Shown here piece by piece: positions 50,918 through 55,333 of a stretch of DNA of 55,333 nt (position 1 is its first letter; each line of letters begins with the position of its first letter). The notes under the pieces are model-generated. The model was not told where the DNA came from, made no database searches, and saw only the letters and a list, made by a program, of their open reading frames with translations. This DNA comes from Flavobacterium sp. ov086 (GTDB taxonomy: Bacteria; Bacteroidota; Bacteroidia; Flavobacteriales; Flavobacteriaceae), in NCBI RefSeq assembly GCF_900187965.1, contig NZ_FZNL01000030.1, positions 1-55,333 on the forward strand, written 5' to 3'. A program made the position numbers and the translations under genes.

Positions 50918-52063
50918 ATGAATTGTAAATCAGTATACTTTCAACCTAATAAAATAATCCTGTTCGCATTTATAATATTAGCATTTTCGTGTAAAAAAGA
51001 AGTTAAAACAGTACATAAAGTTAGCAAAAAAGACACCGTTTCTACTGTAGAACCCGAAGAAGAAAAAGTAATTCCCACCGAAATAGAAAGCAATTTCTTA
51101 AAAAGACTTATAAACGAAGAAATTGGAGAACAAAAATACAAGGAGATGCAAATATCCGAATCGCCTTATTATGTTTCATTCGCAAATGTTGGCGATCCTT
51201 ATACGGTTTCATTTTCAATTTTTGAAAAAGGTGATTTTAATAATGACAGAATAATTGATTATGTAATTCACAGATCATCTGAAGGAATGTTAGGAGGAAA
51301 TGCGAATACGAACGATGATTTCATTTTTTACATTATGAAAGATGAGATTCATGAAAAAGAATCGCACAGTATTTTGGGATATGCTCCTTTTTCATACAAT
51401 ATAATTGACAAAGCAAATTTTGTTGACAATAAATTTAAAATTAAGGTCACACAAAACTTCAGAACCTACTTAGGTGAGGATTTAAAATCTGCATCGTTTT
51501 CTTTTATTTATAAAAATGGAAATCTATATGAAGAATCGTATTTGTCAAGTTGTAAATTGGCAAGATTAAAATCAAAAACTATTTTTAATGATATTCCGGC
51601 AGTAGAAAAACGTACCAGAAGCATTGAAATGCATAATTATACTGAAACTATCGAAGAGATTTATAAAAAGAACGATACCATAATTACAGCAAGTGCGGGA
51701 GGTTGCGACAATTTAGAGTTATCATTTACTACATTTTATAAAGTAGAACCGGATAGAATAAATGATTCTGAATATAAAAAGGAAACTGCTTTACAATTAT
51801 TAGAATTTTTATCTGAGAATACTCAGTTTTCCAATGAAATTAATGTTGCAGTAAACTATTATCAAAACAATGCTGTCGAAAACAAATATATCAAAAAGAT
51901 AAAAGGATATGAATTTGGAGTTGTGGTTGATAAAGATGACGACCGTAAAGGAGAATTACGGTTTTTATTTCAAATAAAAAAAATAGATAATCCATATCAA
52001 ACAGAGAATTGGGAAATTGCAACACGAAATAAAAAACCAATAAAAGTAGATGATGAATACTAG
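50918..52063 (+). CDS. Hypothetical lipoprotein
   Basis: A 381-residue lipoprotein (IILAFSC, Cys ~residue 25, followed by KKE). A linker rich in Thr/Val/Glu is followed by a beta-rich body with an Asp-rich FNNDRIIDYVIH (calcium-like) and a YLSSCKLARLK...SAGGCDNLEL pair of Cys. Family not recognised. Confidence 0.65.
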   Translation: MNCKSVYFQPNKIILFAFIILAFSCKKEVKTVHKVSKKDTVSTVEPEEEKVIPTEIESNFLKRLINEEIGEQKYKEMQISESPYYVSFANVGDPYTVSFSIFEKGDFNNDRIIDYVIHRSSEGMLGGNANTNDDFIFYIMKDEIHEKESHSILGYAPFSYNIIDKANFVDNKFKIKVTQNFRTYLGEDLKSASFSFIYKNGNLYEESYLSSCKLARLKSKTIFNDIPAVEKRTRSIEMHNYTETIEEIYKKNDTIITASAGGCDNLELSFTTFYKVEPDRINDSEYKKETALQLLEFLSENTQFSNEINVAVNYYQNNAVENKYIKKIKGYEFGVVVDKDDDRKGELRFLFQIKKIDNPYQTENWEIATRNKKPIKVDDEY

Positions 52064-52074
52064 ATAGTAGCTTT

Positions 52075-52101
52075 CCTAACAGGTTTTTAAGACCTGTTAG
52101 G
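52075..52101 (+). terminator. Hairpin after the lipoprotein gene
   Basis: CCTAACAGGT and ACCTGTTAGG form a 10-bp stem, followed some bases later by a T run. An inverted repeat CTTATGCA/TGCATAAG lies further on at 52243-52281. No gene is seen in 52064-52352. Confidence 0.6.
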
Positions 52102-52352
52102 TATTGTTATAGATTTTTTTTTTGCTTTTAAATCAGGTGTTTTTACTTGTTCTAAAGGCTTTTTGTTTATATATATTTGGAGACAATGATATTTGTAAAT
52201 AATTATCTGGATTATGGAAAACCATAAAATTCATGATTAAATCTTATGCACATTTGCTGAAAGTGACTTTTGATGCATAAGGCATTTAGAATAAAAAAAA
52301 ATCTCAAAAGAGAAAATAACTTTCAAACTAACAACCAAATAAATTATATAGT

Positions 52353-54860
52353 ATGAATATTTTTGCTAAAAAACTAGTTGCAAATGATGATGAAGATTTA
52401 CCAATTCATCCAATAGATATTTTTCAAGGTCTATTTCATAAGGAAGGATATTCTTATTTAAGAGGTATTCAAGAAGAAGTACTAAATTCTTGGCATTCAA
52501 TCAGAGATAAGAGAGATGTTCTATGTAAGATGAATACAGGATCAGGTAAAACACTTGTAAGTTTGTTAATGCTTCATTCAAAAATGAATGAAGGTGTTGG
52601 CACAGCTTTATATTTATGCCCTGATAAACAATTACTTGATCAAGCAAAAAAGCAAGCTGAGCTTTATGGTATTCCAGTTTGTGAAATTGATGAAAATAAT
52701 GATTTTCCTACTGATTTTCATAATTGTAAAAGTATATTACTTTGTACTTTCCAAAAATTATTCAATTCTAAATCAATATTTAATCGCGATCAAATTAAAA
52801 TAGGTTCTATAGTTATTGATGATGCTCATAGTTGTTTAGACAAGGCAAGAAGCACAACTACACTTGATTTACCTAGAAATCATGAAGCTTGTGAAAGAAT
52901 AATTAAAATTTTTGAGACAGAATTTATTGATCAAGCACCAGGAACATATAGAAGATTAATTGATGGAGATCCATTTGCAAGCATTCTAAAAGTGCCATAT
53001 TGGGCTTGGTTTGAAAGGATAGAAGAAGTAACAACACTTTTAAATAAATTTTCATCAGATGATGAATTCAAATTTAAATGGGGATTAATAGCAGATGATT
53101 TACTATCATATGACTGTTATTTAGGTCCAAAGGGTATTGAAATTGCCCCTATACATGTACCTTTTCAAAATGTAAAATCTTTTTTTGAAGCAAAACATAG
53201 ATATATTTTATCTGCAACTTTTGAAGATCAAACGGATTTAATTAAAGATTTTGGTATAAGTTCTGAAAGTATTATTCACGCTTTAATACCAAAAGACAGA
53301 AAAGATATTGGACAAAGATTAATTTTAGCACCGAAAAGATTTGATCCAAGTTTGTTTGATAATGATATTTATAAATTAGCAAAAGAATATTCTGAAAATA
53401 ATATTAATGTTGTTGTGTTAGTTCCATCGTACGCAAAAGCACAACCTTGGGTACAAAATGGAGGAATAGTCTTAAATGAAGGAGATATAAATGAGAATAT
53501 AAGTAATCTTAAATCTAATCAAGGAGGATTACATGTATTAGTTAATAGATATGATGGAGTCGATTTGAATGGTGATATGTGCAGAATTTTAATAATGGAT
53601 GGTTATCCTGCATTCACGTCTTCTAAAGAGTTATATACTGAAATGAGACTTGATAGTGTTAAAGCTTCTCTGAAAGCACAAATAATTGAACAAGGATTAG
53701 GAAGAGGAGTTCGATCGGGAAGTGATTTTTGTGCAGTTATATTAATGGGTAATGATTTACTTCAATTTTTGGGAAATAGATATAATTTACAATATTTTAC
53801 TTCAGTAACTAGGAAGCAACTTGAAATGGGACTTTCTTTGTTAGATGAAGAAAGCAAGGAAGATTCTATCAAAACGATAAGAGAAACAATTGATTTTTGT
53901 TTGTCTCAAAATATTGATTGGAGAACATATCATTCACAAGGAATTTCTAAAGTAGATGTTGATGTTTTAAATGAGGAAAAAATAAAGAATATTAATATTG
54001 CTGTTTATGAAAAAGAAGCAATTGATTTGTTTCGTTCACGCAATTATTTAAACTCAAAAGATACTATTGTAAAAAAAATAATTGATGGTACATCAATTTC
54101 AAGTAAACAAAAAGGATGGTATTTTCAATTTGCAGCTCAATTATTATATTTAGAAAATAAGGTAGGTGCAAATGATTTGCAATTAGCAGCATCAGCAAAT
54201 GCGACTCATATGTTTCAAACTAAATTAGGAAATAATTATACTAAAATAAGTGTTCACGAAGAACAATCTTCAAATGTCAAAAAATTTTTAAGTCAATTTG
54301 GTAAATCTCAAGATTTCAAAATTTATTTAGAAGAAATACTTAACGATTTTAAATACAGTCCAGATATTAATTATACTAAATTCGAAAATGCTTTAGCAAA
54401 TGTGGGCAGAATGATAGGATTTTTTGCTCAAGAGCCAGAATTGGAATTTGGAAACGGTCCAGATGTTTTATGGGGTATGACTGATAATCATTTTTTAGTT
54501 TTAGAAGCTAAATCAATGGCTATACATGAAGAGATTACAAGAGATAATATTGGACAATTATTGCAATCAGGTGAATGGTTTAAAAAACAGTATGGAGAGT
54601 CTACTCAGCATACACTCGTAACGCTTCAAAATCCTAAAATTAAAGGATTTAATGTTAATCCTAGTGAAAATACAAAAGTAATTGATGAGGAAGCATTAGA
54701 GAAAATTAGAAAAAATTTAACGCAATATGTAAATGCAATAGTTAGTACTGGTATTAATGCAATTACCCCAATAGAAATTTCTAAATTACTCGTAGCGCAC
54801 TTTTTTACCCCACCATTGTTTAGAAGTACCTATTTAAATAAAATAGTTGCTAAACGCTAA
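52353..54860 (+). CDS. DEAD/DEAH-type helicase fused to PD-(D/E)xK-like nuclease
   Basis: An 835-residue protein. Helicase motifs: Walker A NTGSGKT (K66), IVIDDAH (DEAH-like, ~residue 152), ILSATF (motif III) and EQGLGRGVRSGSD (motif VI, ~residue 447). The C-terminal ~180 residues carry a restriction-endonuclease-like core: D704 in GPDVLW and E718-x-K720 in VLEAKSM. A helicase-nuclease fusion beside an IS end in an AT-rich stretch suggests a defence or DNA-processing role, which is inferred. No methyltransferase is nearby. Confidence 0.8.
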   Translation: MNIFAKKLVANDDEDLPIHPIDIFQGLFHKEGYSYLRGIQEEVLNSWHSIRDKRDVLCKMNTGSGKTLVSLLMLHSKMNEGVGTALYLCPDKQLLDQAKKQAELYGIPVCEIDENNDFPTDFHNCKSILLCTFQKLFNSKSIFNRDQIKIGSIVIDDAHSCLDKARSTTTLDLPRNHEACERIIKIFETEFIDQAPGTYRRLIDGDPFASILKVPYWAWFERIEEVTTLLNKFSSDDEFKFKWGLIADDLLSYDCYLGPKGIEIAPIHVPFQNVKSFFEAKHRYILSATFEDQTDLIKDFGISSESIIHALIPKDRKDIGQRLILAPKRFDPSLFDNDIYKLAKEYSENNINVVVLVPSYAKAQPWVQNGGIVLNEGDINENISNLKSNQGGLHVLVNRYDGVDLNGDMCRILIMDGYPAFTSSKELYTEMRLDSVKASLKAQIIEQGLGRGVRSGSDFCAVILMGNDLLQFLGNRYNLQYFTSVTRKQLEMGLSLLDEESKEDSIKTIRETIDFCLSQNIDWRTYHSQGISKVDVDVLNEEKIKNINIAVYEKEAIDLFRSRNYLNSKDTIVKKIIDGTSISSKQKGWYFQFAAQLLYLENKVGANDLQLAASANATHMFQTKLGNNYTKISVHEEQSSNVKKFLSQFGKSQDFKIYLEEILNDFKYSPDINYTKFENALANVGRMIGFFAQEPELEFGNGPDVLWGMTDNHFLVLEAKSMAIHEEITRDNIGQLLQSGEWFKKQYGESTQHTLVTLQNPKIKGFNVNPSENTKVIDEEALEKIRKNLTQYVNAIVSTGINAITPIEISKLLVAHFFTPPLFRSTYLNKIVAKR

Positions 54861-54978
54861 TTATAACTGAGAAGAGTATTATACATACATAGTGGCAGTT
54901 ATCTTAGTATCATTGCGTTAAAGTATTGAACTTCTTAGCAATAATTCCAATAAAAACAAAAAAAATGCGCAATTCCCA

Positions 54979-55001
54979 TAGACTGCACCCAAAAGTTTAG
55001 A
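54979..55001. mobile_element. Putative terminal inverted repeat of an IS3-family element
   Basis: TAGACTGCACCCAAAAGTTT resembles IS3-group ends (TGCACCC plus AAAAGTT). It sits 12 bases outside the transposase stop. The other end is beyond the window, so the boundary is tentative. Confidence 0.5.
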
Positions 55002-55012
55002 CGAATTTATAA

Positions 55013-55333
55013 TTAAGTTTGATAATAATGAGCTCGATATTGTATCGGGCTCATTCCTTTTAGATTTAGTTTTATTCTATCGTTATTATAGTAATTTATA
55101 TATTCAATTATTTCTTGTTTTAATTCACTAACTGAACTGTATTTCTTAAGATAAAAAAGTTCTGATTTTATTATTCCGAAGAAATTTTCTATTACAGCGT
55201 TGTCAAGACAATTTCCTTTTCTTGACATACTTTGTCTGATTCCTTTTTGTCTTAATAAATATTGATATTGTTTCATTTGATACTGCCATCCTTGGTCTGA
55301 GTGGAGTATTAAATTAGTTTGATCGGGTATTTT
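55013..55333 (-). CDS. IS3-family transposase OrfB, C-terminal part
   Basis: The open frame runs to the window edge, so it is a 3' fragment here (about 106 residues). Visible blocks of the DDE integrase core are ILHSDQGWQYQ, GIRQSMSRKGNCLDNAVIENFFG (with the last catalytic Glu) and YINYYNNDRIKLNLKGMSPIQYR. Nearest match is the IS3-family OrfB. The 5' part and any OrfA lie outside. Confidence 0.88.
   Translation of the reverse strand, partial: KIPDQTNLILHSDQGWQYQMKQYQYLLRQKGIRQSMSRKGNCLDNAVIENFFGIIKSELFYLKKYSSVSELKQEIIEYINYYNNDRIKLNLKGMSPIQYRAHYYQT

Overview
The window reads as a chromosomal segment of a Flavobacterium-like Bacteroidota. It is AT-rich. Several genes have TAnnTTTG-type -7 promoter boxes, exported proteins are numerous, and the gene content (Kup, BCCT, META and DUF4251 proteins, marR-fadBA-acyl-CoA dehydrogenase operon, OxyR C199/C208 next to Dps) is typical of that group.

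Layout. Positions 1-35 kb are mostly ordinary core genome: an RsmB-like rRNA methyltransferase, Kup, an ECF-sigma/anti-sigma/LTxxQ-like operon, IlvE, MnmD, oxyR/dps, a SulP transporter with a beta-carbonic anhydrase, SodC, small exported proteins, a GH18 enzyme, a BCCT transporter and a beta-oxidation operon. That operon is interrupted by a four-helix-bundle gene lying between perfect 23-bp inverted repeats.

Positions 33.8-42.4 kb are the remarkable part, an RNA-repair/Ro island. It holds a WYL-domain regulator, an HD phosphohydrolase, a 190-nt tRNA-like RNA, a TROVE (Ro60/Rsr) protein and a tandem array of six Y-RNA-like RNAs. These are followed by a SUKH protein, two tandem nucleotidyltransferase-like paralogues, a T4-type RNA ligase and a polynucleotide kinase/phosphatase. 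Three of the six array RNAs carry tRNA-like modules, two of them circularly permuted. Four transcription units in the island start with the same 25-bp palindrome placed exactly 7 bp before the same AATCTTTG box, so the island looks like one regulon. A reasonable inference is that damaged RNA is captured by Ro and Y RNAs, its ends healed by the kinase/phosphatase, sealed by the ligase and perhaps extended by the nucleotidyltransferases.

Positions 42.7-46.6 kb hold TatD and a copper-protein/tyrosinase cluster. Positions 46.7-50.8 kb hold a membrane protein, a DUF434/PIN-like protein, an unknown protein and a zinc-ribbon SDR, followed by three non-canonical tRNA-like genes. Positions 50.9-55.3 kb hold a lipoprotein, a helicase-nuclease fusion that is a candidate defence protein, and the end of an IS3-family element running out of the window. 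Imperfect palindromic intergenic repeats recur throughout. All assignments are from reading sequence and motifs; no database search was run.
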